Shown here in pieces: positions 35,520-46,946 of a stretch of 64,000 nucleotides of DNA. The stretch spans positions 45,072,910-45,136,909 of the forward strand of contig NC_080067.1 of the NCBI RefSeq assembly GCF_949987535.1. The letters are read 5' to 3'. The stretch comes from Balaenoptera acutorostrata (Eukaryota > Chordata > Mammalia > Artiodactyla > Balaenopteridae). The notes beneath the pieces are model-generated. The model ran no database searches, had not been told where the DNA came from, and saw only the letters and a program-made list of their open reading frames with translations. A program made the translations under genes and the position numbers. How positions within the stretch are numbered: the first letter of the stretch is position 1; each line of letters starts with the position of its first letter.

Positions 35520-35705
35520 TAAGAGCTGAGCACTTGTTATGTGGCAGGCACTTCGCTAATGTTTTCCATGGATTATTTCGTTTAATCCTCTCTATGACCA
35601 TATGAAAGAGGTACTGTTATTATCTCCATTTTACAGATGATGAAAATGAGAGTTAAAGAGAACTCGCCCTGGGTTACTGTTTGGGCTGGAGCCTGCATGG
35701 GTCAC
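35520..35705 (-). mobile_element. MIR SINE fragment
   Basis: Good antisense MIR order: 'gctgagcacttgttatgtgg', 'aggcacttcgctaatg', 'cgtttaatcctctctatgac', 'attatctccattttacagat'. Confidence 0.82.
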
Positions 35706-36467
35706 TATTCTACTATATTGCACCACTTGAAAGTAAGCCTGCATTTAGATACGGTCAAGCAGTGAAAGAGATAACCAGTGCATTAATGCATTTCTAAGAC
35801 TATTTTACAATTTAGTAGGTATAAACAGTGAATGGAATAATTGAAAAAAGAATCCTCATTTGATTTTATAAATTGCCTCATTCAATGCTCTTTGATTAAA
35901 ACCTCAAACCTCAGCTGCTCAATGCCAAATTACAGAGCAACAGGAGGGAAGATAATATTAAGTTTTGTTAGCAATGTGCATATCAAGTGCCCTTATACCA
36001 CAGTGTGGCATGTGGAAACAGAAAAATTTGTTTTAGAAATAGCAACTTTGAATAGCAACTGTTATTAAGAAATGGAACTTGTGGGTATCAAAGTGAGAAG
36101 CAAAGAATAACTTTTTTTAACCATAAAAATATTAGTTATTGAATAGAGGACAACACTGGAAAATGCTTTGTGTTTTTTATTAATCAATTTCATGTGACCA
36201 AATACTTTTAGTTCCCAACTTTTAGAAACCTGTAATTTGTTTAATAGGATGTCATGGAAAGAAACTATAGCATGGTACATTGTAAACCATTAGGTTTATA
36301 CTTTTTAAAAAATCATTAGCATATCCCTGCAGATAAATCCAGAAAAATCTCTGGATTGTTTGGGGACATTCTTAGTCCCATTTGGTTTGAATTGATTCCA
36401 CATTCCTGGGCCTTCCTTCCTTGCCACGCCCACTTTTCCCGTTGGTTCTCATACTATTATGGTCTGG

Positions 36468-36482
36468 CCTGTAGGGGGCAGC
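36468..36482 (+). promoter_or_regulatory. CTCF-like motif (+)
   Basis: cctgtagggggcagc matches the CTCF core closely (CC..TAGGGGGCAGC), with one mismatch at the third position. It has the same orientation as the site at 33762. It lies between the IQCJ stop codon and the SCHIP1 first exon, at the edge of a MIR. Confidence 0.55.
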
Positions 36483-36715
36483 GTGGCTCATGGAATGAGG
36501 CCCTGGCTTGGTAAGAAGAGGACCTGACTTAAAACCTGTCACTTTTTGTGAGTCTGAGAGGTATCCCTTGAGAGGCCCTTCTTCATCTGCAAACTGAAAA
36601 TGATACCCACCTCAGAGGTGGATTGTTATTGCTGTGAAGATTAAATGGCACTATATACGTAAAACAGCACAGAGCCTGGGACCCCGAAGTCTCTCAGTAA
36701 ATGTTAGTCGATTCT
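36483..36715 (+). mobile_element. MIR SINE
   Basis: Nearly full-length sense MIR-like order: 'gtggctcatggaatgaggcc', 'cttcatctgcaaactgaaaa', 'attgctgtgaagattaaatg', 'aaaacagcacagagcctggg', 'ctcagtaaatgttag'. Confidence 0.78.
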
Positions 36716-38130
36716 GAATCCCCGCTTGAAAACACTCCATGCGTTCAAAACACTGTGGAAAACTTGTGAAGACCAGAGGTGAAATTTTTACCCGGATTTG
36801 CACGGAGAGGGCCGGTGATGCACAGAGCCTGTTCTGATTCACCGAATGAATCTATGAGAATCAAATTGTGTCCTAGAATATGTGTGTGTATATATATATA
36901 TATAAATGTATACATATGTTCAGAGTATATATGTATACATGTGTGTGTTCTGAAATTGGAGCTGTACTTACAAAAGTAATAAATTAAGCATTTATTTTAG
37001 TGTTGCTCCTTTAAAAACTAATTTTCAAGATAGAAAGTTTAAGTCAGGTGCAAGCACTTTTGCCTCTAAATGAGTCGGCCTCTTCTGAGAGACCACACCC
37101 ACACACGTAGTAGAAGAAAGCCTAGATTATTCTCCTCACTTCAGACCTGAGGAAAAAGAGATGGGAGGATACTCAGCATGGCGGGGAGAACAGAGTTACA
37201 CCTCTCAGGCCGGTCAGTGCAAAGCCTTGTTTCACTCCTGGTCAGGAAGAATTACAGTTCTTGTAATCCTTGAGCAGTTTCTGTAATTCTTATAATTCTT
37301 GAGCAGGTTCAGGAGCAGTGGTCTGGGCCAGCTCAAGACTCTGTTGTGCCTATTGTCCTGGAGAGAAGCCATGGAGCCCTCATATTTATGGGGTTGCTGG
37401 AGTGGTCCTGGCTTTTAGTGAGAGTAGCTGGGCAGCCAACAGCGGGCAGCCAGGTGACCTACCACACCTCCCCAAGTACACCACCAAAAGCCAGGACCGT
37501 TCCTACCTGCCAGACACAGCAGGTGCGCCTATATTCAACATGCTTAATTATCTTCAAGTTCTATTGCCCTTTTTGAGATTTAAAACCTCCAGGTTTTAAA
37601 GACATCGGGAAAAATTTAGTGACTAAAGGGAGAAAGTCTTCTTCCAAAGTCGTACTTGTTTTGGGAGGAAACTCAAGCCCTAAAAAGAGGATTTCCTGGG
37701 ACCACCCCCCCAATACAGTCCTGAGAGCTGCAAAATTATAGAGAATGTAAGCCTTTGTGCTACTTAATAATTTAATAACCTAGATTTTCCAGGTCAGGGA
37801 CAAGTTACAGTATTATGCCCAGCTGTTATAAATTTAGGTCCCATGAGTTCTAATGTTTCAACACCCAAGCTCTATCTAACGTCTAGCCTTTCAGACCCTG
37901 AAATTGCACAATTTTTTTGCCAATCTATTTGTCCCAAATTTTGGTTCAGAGAATATAGTAATCATACATAAAAAGAGAAGACTTCTTGGTATTTACATAG
38001 AGGTAAATCCATTTCTCTTTTCTTCAAACCAGGGTCTTAGAGAACAAATGTTTTCTTTTCCAAAGTTTTAGAAATTATATAATACATAACCATATATTAC
38101 AGTTTGAATAAAATGGAATTGTACAAAATA
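36716..38130. other. Intergenic/intronic sequence with AT-rich dyad
   Basis: No exon recognised. A TG/TA microsatellite lies at 36883-36905 and is echoed as a near inverted repeat up to 36948 ('tatacatatg' against 'tatgtatac'). The remainder, including the open frame at 37318-37599, has no family signature. Confidence 0.45.
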
Positions 38131-38906
38131 TCTTGTTTTTTTAAAAAATTTATTTTATTGAAGTATAGTTGGTTTACAATGTTGTGTTAATTTCTACTGT
38201 ACAGCAAAGTTATTCAGTTATACATATATATATTCCTTTTCATATTCTTTTCCATTATGGTTTATCACAGGATATTGAATATAGTTCCCTGTGCTATACA
38301 GCAGGACCTTGTTGTTTATCTATTCTATATATAATAGTTTGCATCTGCTAATCCCAACCTCCCAGTTCATCCCTCCCCCACCCCCTCTCCCTTGGCAGCC
38401 ACAAGTCTGCTCTTTATGTCTGTGAGTCTGTTTCTGTTTCGTAGATAAGTTCATTTGTGTCGTATTTTAGATTCCACATATAAGTGATATAATATGGTAT
38501 TTATCTTTCTCTTTCTGACTTACTAAACTTAGTATGATAATCTCTAGGTCCATCCATGTTGCTGCAAATGACATTATTTCATTCTTTTTTTAAGTCTGAG
38601 TAATATTCCATTATATATTGTACCACATCTTTTTTATCCAGTTATCTTTAGATGGACATTTAGGTTGTTTCCATGTCTTGGCTATTGTAAATAGTGCTGC
38701 TATAAACATTGGGGTGCATGTATCTTTTTGAATTACAGTTTTCTCCGGATATACGCCCAGGAGTGGAATTGCAGAATCATATGGCAATTCTATTTTTAGT
38801 TTTCTGAGGAACCTCCGTACTGTTTTCCTTAGTGGTTGCACCAATTTACATTCCCACCAACAGTGTAGGAAAATTACATTTTCCCTCTTCTCCACCCTCT
38901 CCAGCA
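38131..38906 (-). mobile_element. L1 3' fragment (3'UTR plus end of ORF2)
   Basis: Reversed L1 tail 'ttattttattgaagtatagt' and 3'UTR, then an ORF2 C-terminus readable on minus: '[19 protein letters not shown]', '[19 protein letters not shown]', '[18 protein letters not shown]'. It is truncated just upstream of the Cys-rich region. Confidence 0.88.
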
Positions 38907-40708
38907 AAAAATAATATGTTTATACCACAAATGCTCTCCTCTTTGCGTATTTGAATATTGGTTGATAATATTGATTCCTTTTTCCAAATCAACCTTTTGA
39001 CTTAATGATTTGAGGACATTTTTCTTGATAGGTTTAAAAATGAGCATGTTGTTTAGGTTTGAGGATTAAAAATTTTTTTTTTTAGCGACTGCTAACATTG
39101 AACACTTCCTGAGTTCAAAATTATATGCAAAATTGACAATTCCCTATTTGATAACTAACTCATTCATCCACAGTAATATAATAAATCCTCCTAAGCGGTC
39201 TCAAAGTCATTAACCTAGGAATTCAGATGCAAAAATCTAGGCATTAAGTACCTCACTTTACACAAAGAGGGTTGAAAAAGAATTTGTTCTCTTTGCAGTT
39301 TTCCTTAAGTCCAGTCTCAGCATTTGTCCTCACATAGATCCTGTCCTAATTCTACAGCTTAGGTGAGATAAAGTGTTGAATCCCCAGTTTAGACCCAGTT
39401 TCACCTTCTGTTATAAAATCTAGTTTCATCATTACAAATCAGCGTTTCGCTCTTTGAGTATGAAAGATGCTTTAGGATCCAAGGAGAAATTGGATGTGGT
39501 GGAACTGGAGTGAGATCTACTACTGTATTCCTTTTTTTTCCTGGAAAGCTCATTGGCCTAAGACTCTTTAGGATGTTCTTTTTGTAAATAAGACATCTTG
39601 GGTGGGGAGGGGAGTTATTCACATCCTTGGATTAGGTCAACATCATTTGTTCACTCATTCAACAAATGTTGAGTGCCTACTGTGTGCTGGCCCTTTGCCA
39701 AGCACTGGAGATAACATGAACACCCAAATACACACAACCTCTGCCCTTGCAGAATTTACATAATTCCCCAGTCATGGTTGGCAATTCTTGTAACAGATGT
39801 ACTGACAACTTAGAGGAGATCCTTGATAACATTTCATTGATTAATTATATAGATGTTTAGGTATTATTAGTAACAAAAATCTGACTGCTGAAACATCTTC
39901 TAGAGCAGAATTTCCCAAAATGTGGAACCTGGAATACTAGTCTCATAGGATATTGATAGATGTTAATTGGGGGAAGGGCGAAATAAGCTAATTTATTTAC
40001 TTCAGGACTTCTTAGAGCCTTACTAAGCTAATAATACACATTTTGAATTTGCAAGATGGGGATCACTGTTTTCATGTCTCCTAAACTTCTTTGACCAGGA
40101 AACTCGTTAAGAGTCACATCTTATTGGACTAGTGATCCATGGAACACTTCGGGAAATACTATTCTCGAGTTAGTAGTTGTTGAAGAAAAGTGCCAAGAGC
40201 TGGAGCTTCTAAGTGGCTCAGTTATAAAATTCAAATGAATTGAACAGTGCATTTTGAAAGCTTCTAATGAAATTTTTACACATGACATCTCCTTTTTATA
40301 GGTCTCTATCATAGAGCTGTATTATGCAAATTTTACTAAGTTAGTTCACATATAAAACTTATTACATTAACTGGCTAGCAGGGTTTAAATAAAAAGACCA
40401 AGTCTGGTCAACGACATAACAGTGTTGGAAGATCGGGTTTTAGGGAATCAGTAAATAACTCCTTTTCTGTTCTTGATTTGGAAACTTACTTTGAAAGGCA
40501 AGAGATTTAGGCAGAGGGATATAAAAATCTCAGCTTTATTTCCTGTCAAAGCTGGATTTGAGGGTGGAATTCGAACTTGTGGCTATTGGGCTTTCTACTA
40601 CTCAACTTTGGATTTAGGGAATCTTATCAATCACAGGAAGCACTAGATACTGCCAGCCTCACCCACAGATCTTGTGCAGGGAGGTGGAGCCCATTAAAAA
40701 TGAAGGGA
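38907..40708. other. No gene seen; L2-like piece at 39645-39790
   Basis: 39645-39790 shows the reversed L2 end ('ttcactcattcaacaaatgt', 'gagtgcctactgtgtgctgg'). The rest is unassigned single-copy-looking DNA. Confidence 0.5.
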
Positions 40709-41030
40709 GGGGCTTCCCTGGTGGCGCAGTGGTTGAGAATCTGCCTGCTAATGCAGGAGACACGGGTTCGAGCCCTGGTCTGGGAGGATCCCACATGCCG
40801 CGGAGCGGCTGGGCCCGTGAGCCACGGCTGCTGAGCCTGCGCTTCTGGAGCCTGTGCCCCGCGGCGGGAGGGGCCGCGATAGTGAAAAGGCCCGCGCACC
40901 GCGATGAAGAGCGGTCCCCGCACCGCGATGAAGAGTGGCCCCCGCTTGCCGCAACTGGAGAAAGCCCTCGCACGAACCAAAGACCCAGCACAGCCAAAAA
41001 TAAATAAATAAATAAAAAAAAAAAAAAAAA
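40709..41030 (+). mobile_element. CHR-2-type SINE
   Basis: Complete sense copy. The head is 'ggcttccctggtggcgcagt' and the B-box region 'cgggttcgagccctggtc'. Then come 'gatcccacatgccgcggagc', two 'cgcgatgaagag' units and the (TAAA)n poly(A) tail. The imperfect direct repeat aaaaatgaaggga / aaaaatggaggga flanks it (40696-40708 and 41031-41043). CpG-rich and therefore young. Confidence 0.95.
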
Positions 41031-41043
41031 AAAAATGGAGGGA

Positions 41044-43173
41044 GAATGATGTCGGGTTGCCAGTGCCTTTGCCTAATCCTGCAGTTAAGGTAACTCCTTC
41101 TACCTTCTTGGAGTGGATTAAAGGGTGGAAATCAGAGTCTGGGGGTATTTAGGAAATTTCTTCCTCATGGAAATCTGAGGAGATGGGAAGAAGGGAACCT
41201 CCAACATTGGACGCTTCATGTAACAACCATTTGGCCTTTTATTATGATAAGTATCATATATATTTTTGTACTTATCTTGATTTTTATATGACTGTATACA
41301 TTGTAATATATTCATTATTGCAGTGTTTTCTGCAAAAGAATTACTTTGAAAGCTTTAAAAAAAAACCTCAGACTCCAGAACCACAGTAGATCTTTTGAAT
41401 TAGAGTATCTGGGAATTCTGTATTTTTTTTTTTAATGTCTTAGGTAATCCTTATTATCGTAAAGAATAGAAAACTGTGAGTTATAGAAATTGCAAAAATA
41501 TTCAATTTTATTTAAGAAACAGACATGATCGCCCAGGTGATCAATATTTTTTCTAATTTTCATCTCGATATTTTTGTATCATAAATGATGTGCCTTGAGG
41601 AGATGCTTAAGCAAATTTTCCCTGGGTCTGATACCAAAACACCCATTATTGTTTTAATAGAATTTTCCCAGTGGCACTGATTGTGTTGAAAATTCTGTTT
41701 TCCTAGAATTTATAGTTCTTTTCTTTCTCAAAAGTATAAGTACTGTGCTCACCAAGGAAGGTTTCTGTTGTTTGATCCATTTTGGTTTTTATTAAAAGAG
41801 GATACAGTCAATAGGCACTGATTAGATTAGTTTCAATTTAATCTTCACTCTGACTATGAGGATTTTTAGTTTGCATGAAGAGAGATTAGATGATTTAACT
41901 ATTAGCTGACAAGAAAGTCAACTATGACTGAAAATCCTAAGTTATGATGTGTGACTACATGTTGAGAAAGAGAAAAATACACTACACAGAATGGAAATGG
42001 ATATTTCTCATTATTATACATTCTTTAAAATATCTTTGTATACTATTTATTACCAGTTACATGTAAAAATTACCTATTGTATAGTTAAACTTTTGTTACT
42101 GTATTCAGAGCTGAAAAACATCTAGAAATAATGAGTAAAAGAAATTTCCTACCAACATTTGAAAACATACTCAAATCCTTTCAGAGATAGGTGTTAGTAA
42201 AAAATTTTTGTCAGTGAAACATTCTTAAATTCCATCAAATAAAATGTTGTCTGGAGTTGAAGACAGTTGCCTTAATTTTTATTTTGCAATCTTCATAGCT
42301 TGGCATTAAAAAATAATGATTTTTTTAAATGCTAAAAATTCTGAGAGACGTTTTAGAAGTTTCTATCTGTCTCTACGGTTCCTCTAGTTCCCTTTAGAGC
42401 TCCTTGAGGGGAAACCCCTTCTTTACCTGTGAGGAATAAATTGATTTTCTCTTCATGGCACTGTATTGATAGGGTTAAGTATATTGATAGAAGGCCACAC
42501 TATTTAATGCAAGTAGATTTTCAAGAAAATCACTATGCCAAACACTTCACTAGAAGAACTCCATCTACATACAGTGGCAACTGTGACCTGCTTTAGAGAT
42601 GACATCATTGGGTGTCATGTGGCTCTTTATACGTTTCAGCCTCAGAAAGAGGTAATCTGTGAAAGCCACAAGAGCCTGATTTCTGCTGTGATAGTCTTCA
42701 GCAGACAGAGGCTGGGGCTAGATTGAGGCATACCTGTTTACATAGTGTGTGCAGTGCCTTGTGGAATTCTGAGCTTTATTTTTGTTTAATCAAAAAATAG
42801 ATGCACTGATACAATGAATTGAATTGGCTTCTTTGGACTAATGGGAGCTTGTTTTCTGCATTAAGATCAAGAACTTTTCTGGAATCCTCTGTTCTCTGAG
42901 TAGCCTGTAGTTTCTCTCTTTTTTTTCCCTCAATTTGAAGAACACTGAGAAAAATCAGCAAACTTCATCTCCCAAAGATCTCTCCCTCTTTTTTGTCAAT
43001 ACTTGAAGATTTCTGTTCCAAAATCTTCTTGGAGCTGCGTGAGCATCGTGGTTGATAACTGAAGGGTAAAGCATCTCCTTTGTAGTATGTGTTACAGAAA
43101 TTCTTCAGGTAACTTCACTTGCTAACACAGACAGCCCTTTATGGATTTCTTGCAAAGCCTGTTTGAATAAACA
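41044..43173. other. Repeat-poor sequence upstream of SCHIP1; probable promoter region near its right end
   Basis: No transposon and no coding exon recognised over 2.1 kb. The last few hundred bases should contain the SCHIP1 promoter and leader, but there is no CpG island and no clear TATA box, so no start site is proposed. Confidence 0.4.
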
Positions 43174-43229
43174 ACTCTTTCCTCTCAAATGGGCAAGAGT
43201 AACTCTTCCCTCTCAAATGGGCAAGAGTA
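43174..43229 (+). repeat. 28-bp tandem duplication in the SCHIP1 leader
   Basis: Two adjacent 28-bp copies, 43174-43201 and 43202-43229, differ at one base (actcttt versus actcttc) and share 'cctctcaaatgggcaagagt'. The unit is followed by the first bases of a third (actcttc). Each copy carries one ATG. The array ends 13 bases before the SCHIP1 start codon. Confidence 0.97.
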
Positions 43230-43230
43230 A
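43189..43230 (+). other. Upstream ORF 1 before SCHIP1
   Basis: ATG in the first 28-bp copy, 13 codons (MGKSNSSLSNGQE) and TAA at 43228-43230. The context is moderate (C at -3, G at +4). It terminates before the main start, so it would allow reinitiation. It depends on the transcript starting upstream of 43189, which is unproven. Confidence 0.5.
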
Positions 43231-43305
43231 CTCTTCAGCACCATGGAGAGGTCAGGCCAGCGAACAACGACGTGGGACTGTGACCAGGGCAAGCAATCTG
43301 ACAGT
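43217..43305 (+). other. Upstream ORF 2 overlapping the SCHIP1 start out of frame
   Basis: ATG in the second 28-bp copy (43217-43219). It reads MGKSNSSAPWRGQ and onward through the SCHIP1 ATG, one frame off relative to uORF 1, and is still open at the donor at 43305. In unspliced RNA it would stop at 43306-43308. If translated it would compete with the main start. Confidence 0.45.
43243..43305 (+). CDS. SCHIP1: SCHIP1 first coding exon (MERSGQR...)
   Basis: ATG at 43243 sits in a strong Kozak context (caccATGG). It encodes 21 residues, MERSGQRTTTWDCDQGK followed by QSDS, and ends in phase 0 at donor GTAAGT (43306). This matches the N-terminus of the SCHIP1 isoform that I remember in human, with a few substitutions (Thr for Val; Gln for His). 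SCHIP1 (schwannomin-interacting protein 1) binds NF2/schwannomin. Its C-terminal coiled coil is shared with IQCJ-SCHIP1. Phase 0 equals the phase at the end of IQCJ exon 32002-32137, so both can join the same next SCHIP1 exon. That next exon (DYRED... in human) is not in the window. The start is fixed by homology, the Kozak context and the absence of a longer in-frame extension that I can support. Confidence 0.9.
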
Positions 43306-43396
43306 GTAAGTTTTCCAAAGGTCTATCATCTATTTTAGGTCTATCATATTTTTACATATGGAGAGAGGAAACTCCAAACTCTAACCGAGTTAGTCT

Positions 43397-43428
43397 AAAT
43401 TTAAGCTATAAGCTTAAAGCTTAAATTT
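43397..43428. repeat. 32-bp near-perfect palindrome in SCHIP1 intron 1
   Basis: The sequence from aaatttaagc to gcttaaattt reads as its own reverse complement at 15 of 16 arm positions. It contains two AAGCTT-like cores. It lies 92 bp after the SCHIP1 exon donor. Confidence 0.85.
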
Positions 43429-45318
43429 AAGCCATAAAATGTAATGGTCTTCATTTGAAATTCAGGATTAACCATTTAAAAATACTGTATTAGAAAGTGT
43501 GACTATGTTATTTTGAAAAATTGCTTTCTCATTGCATCAGTTGGCATGTGAATGCTTGGTACTTTGAATCTTTATAATCTAAGTTTTTGTTTTAATTTAC
43601 CACAAATTAATTGCATTGCAGTTGGACAAAACAGTTGCTTTGGATAGCATTTTAAAATACTCATTTAAATAGTTCTAAATGTACAGTTTGTTGCCTTTTG
43701 TAAATACAAGGCTCTCTTTGGAAAGTTATTTCTGATTTGCACTCATTTTAAAGGATAGTTTTAAACTTTTAAATTGCAGATTATATTTCACTTACCAAAA
43801 GAGAAAATGTCTAGGTATTCTAATGTTGGCACACATAGGAGATATTTGATGACTTATGAAATTTTAAATTTACTGGTATAAAATATGTACAGTAAAAGCC
43901 TATAGTAAGTGGAAAGTGCAGATCCTTTTATAAAATGATTAGATATGGACCACTGGAGAGGTACCTTTAGCATCACTGAAGTATTTAATTTGTTTCAAAG
44001 TAGTCCAATTTAACTGTTCAAGCCAGAAATTTAAAAAATAGTTTATTCAAAAATATCTTATAACAACCTCCTTAAAACTGTCAAAGATATAGTTTTATGA
44101 CACTGTTATATCACACAGCCAATGAAGAAATGATACTTTGAAATGCTATGAAGAATGACCTCCACAGATATTTTGATTAGCTATTCAAATTTGTCTAAGG
44201 GAACAGAGTGTCATAAAAAAGTAATATAACAAATAATTATCTTTTCTCAGGCCAGTTACGTGAGGTTTGGAACATTTATTTATGCTGAACCACTTATTTT
44301 AAAGTCTGATAAAACTATCTTTTTATATTATTGTAATATGGAATTTATTTCCCTCAGTAGTCCTCCTCCTATGTAAAAACCATTGTAAATACAATTTACT
44401 TAGCTAAACCCCTACTTCAAATATAACTAATTTTTTCTGTTATAGATAACTTCCAAGTGAATTCACTGTTGATTCTTAAGTCTTCAGTAATTTGGCATTT
44501 GATTTTTGGATAAATGGCACTTACATTTTGACAGTGTATTTGGTAGAAAATTTTAAAGGCTGTGACTTAGTTTTATATTAAGGAGCCCTTGTTATATATT
44601 TTTGTCAGCTATGTTTAATAGATCCACCAATGATTTCTTTAATTGATGTCAATATTTAAAAGAACTCCATTTTTGAAAAGAAAGGTAGATTTATGATTCC
44701 AGTTGTTTTAGTTTAATTTCCCTGTGTTTTACAATTATGCTTTGATTTTTGAGATGAATAAGTAGGGCCTTTCACACACTGTTGAGCAGACTTCTGTGTT
44801 TTTAAAACTTTGATTGTTCCTTTTTGATAAACTGTATCCATTTCTTGCAGTGGTAGACTTTAGACAAATCACTCTGGTTGATTACACTGTAACATTCTAA
44901 TTTAGAGGACTTGAGGCTCATGTCATAAGATGCATCAGCTTTATGTTCTGAAATGGGAGGACATGTACCTGATTCAGAAATGTATTTTCTAGCAGTCTTT
45001 GTCTCTATCTCTTAGGGATGTGATTTACTTATGATATTGTCTGCAGTGTAACATTTTATATTTCTAGATTTTTTGCACACATTTTAGTGATATATTTATA
45101 ACAACAGCTATCTAACATATATATTTTCTAGTTGAGATATGGGTTGTCTGTGTATTTATTTAACCAAAAATTGTCCCTATGTGATAGACCACAAACATGT
45201 TTTGGCTTCTGCTTTGATAGCCTTTCAATCATTGTTGAAATAGCATAAGTCATCTGAAGAATAGAAAAATGTCCAGAGCTATTTAGACTGTGAGCTATTT
45301 GCATTTCTTTTTTCTTTC

Positions 45319-45345
45319 TTTCTTCTTCTTTTTTTTTTTTTTTTA
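45319..45345. repeat. Poly(T)/pyrimidine run
   Basis: A TTTC/TTC stretch passes into about 20 T. It is not obviously the tail of a recognisable element. Confidence 0.7.
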
Positions 45346-46449
45346 TAACATTCTGGTGGTAGCAGATGTGTGTGAACAATCTTAAATTTAGTTGAGTGAC
45401 ATTTTGCTTTTCTTGCCAATGTAAAAATATGCTCACGGATCTCTTTTTTGTGGTCCACCCACCCTTGCAAAGGCTTTGTAACCTTTGGCTACAAAGGATT
45501 TAAGGGCATATTTACTTGATGAAAACCACCCTAGTTAGGATACTTTACAGGGCAGCTGAACATAGAGGGAGCTGACTGACAGGGGTGGTTCTTCCTACTG
45601 ATTTCAACCCTTTTTGACACTAAGAGAGAAAAGTTGGTTCTGCCAAATAGTTCTTCCATCCCAGGTACTCACAGACTCATTTCTCTTGGACATCTCCATC
45701 ACAGCTTCCAACCAGAAGCAACTCTTCCGGCTACAGTCCCAACAGGACCAGTTTCAGTAGGAGAGAGCCTGAAAGTGGGATGCGTTACAGGAACATCCCA
45801 AAGGGCAGCTTCTTAGAGGGGAATGGGTATTCTTGAGATTATTGCAGTGAAGCAGGACCCTGACTGGTTCCAAATGGATTTTAGGCTTGTTTTACTATGT
45901 TTCTAGCATTATGGATAGGGATCAGATGACATCAGGTACCCCAGGGCAGTTCTCCAGCTTCCTAGAGAATCACCCTGGGCTGATGCTTCTGCATAGAGAT
46001 TTCCATCAAGTGATTTTTGTCCTCAGTTATTATGTTTATGGTTAGCGTTCCTTCCCTCTCCCTATTGTACTCACAATGAACCTTCCTACTTTATAGTACA
46101 TGTTGGGCCTAAGTAGATATGACCTAACTGATTTGAGATTTATATTAAATATTACTAGAAACTGTGGAGTAGTCTGAACTGTTTCAGAAAACTAAACAGA
46201 GCTTAGAGACTTTCCAAGGAAAGCTGAAAGACCAGAAATATCCTCCAAAGAGATAGTACCAGGCTTTTCTCATTTTAACTAGTCTTTCAAATCTCAGTCC
46301 CTCTGTATGAAGCTGACTCCCTCCCATAAGTAAACTCAAGCCAGAGCATATACAACACATCCAGGCAGCCAGTCATTGGGTGGATTCAGGCCACTTCCAT
46401 CTTGTCTAATTTATCCTGTGCTCCTAATTCTCATCTTACTTGTGTCTTT

Positions 46450-46545
46450 TTCTAAAAAGTTTTATTGCAGCATAGTTGATTTACAATGTTGTGTTTCAGG
46501 TGTACAGCAAAGTGAATCAGCTATACATATACATATCTTTTTTAG
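46450..46545 (-). mobile_element. Short L1 3'UTR fragment
   Basis: Reversed L1 tail 'gttttattgcagcatagttg', then 'atttacaatgttgtgtttca' and 'aaagtgaatcagctatacat'. About 95 bp only. Confidence 0.75.
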
Positions 46546-46657
46546 ATTTTACCTGTGTCTTTGATGCCATCTGATATGCACTTATACACTTGACACAGTA
46601 CATTACACAGCCTCTGACTCCATTAATAAGACCCATCTTGATGGAAAACCCATTTTT

Positions 46658-46946
46658 TGTTTATTTATTTATTTTATTTATGGCTGTGTTGGGCCTTCGT
46701 TTCTGTGCGAGGGCTTTCTCTAGTTGTGGCAAGTGGGGACCACTCTTCATCGCGGTGCGCGGGCCTCTCACTATCGCGGCCTCTCTTGTTGCGGAGCACA
46801 GGCTCCAGACGCGCAGGCTCAGTAATTGTGGCTCACGGGCCCAGTTGCTCCGCGGCATGTGGGATCTTCCCAGACCAGGGCTCGAACCCGTGTCCCCTGC
46901 ATTAGCAGGCAGATTCTCAACCACTGCGCCACCAGGGAAGCCCCAA
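46658..46946 (-). mobile_element. CHR-2-type SINE with 15-bp target-site duplication
   Basis: Reversed CHR-2 copy: (ATTT)n, 'ggctgtgttgggccttcg', 'ctcttcatcgcggtgcgcg', ending 'gcgccaccagggaagcccc'. The direct repeat 'ggaaaacccattttt' lies at 46643-46657 and 46947-46961. It has one 'cttcatcgcggt' unit rather than two, so it is about 30 bp shorter in that region than the copies at 32770 and 40709. Confidence 0.95.
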
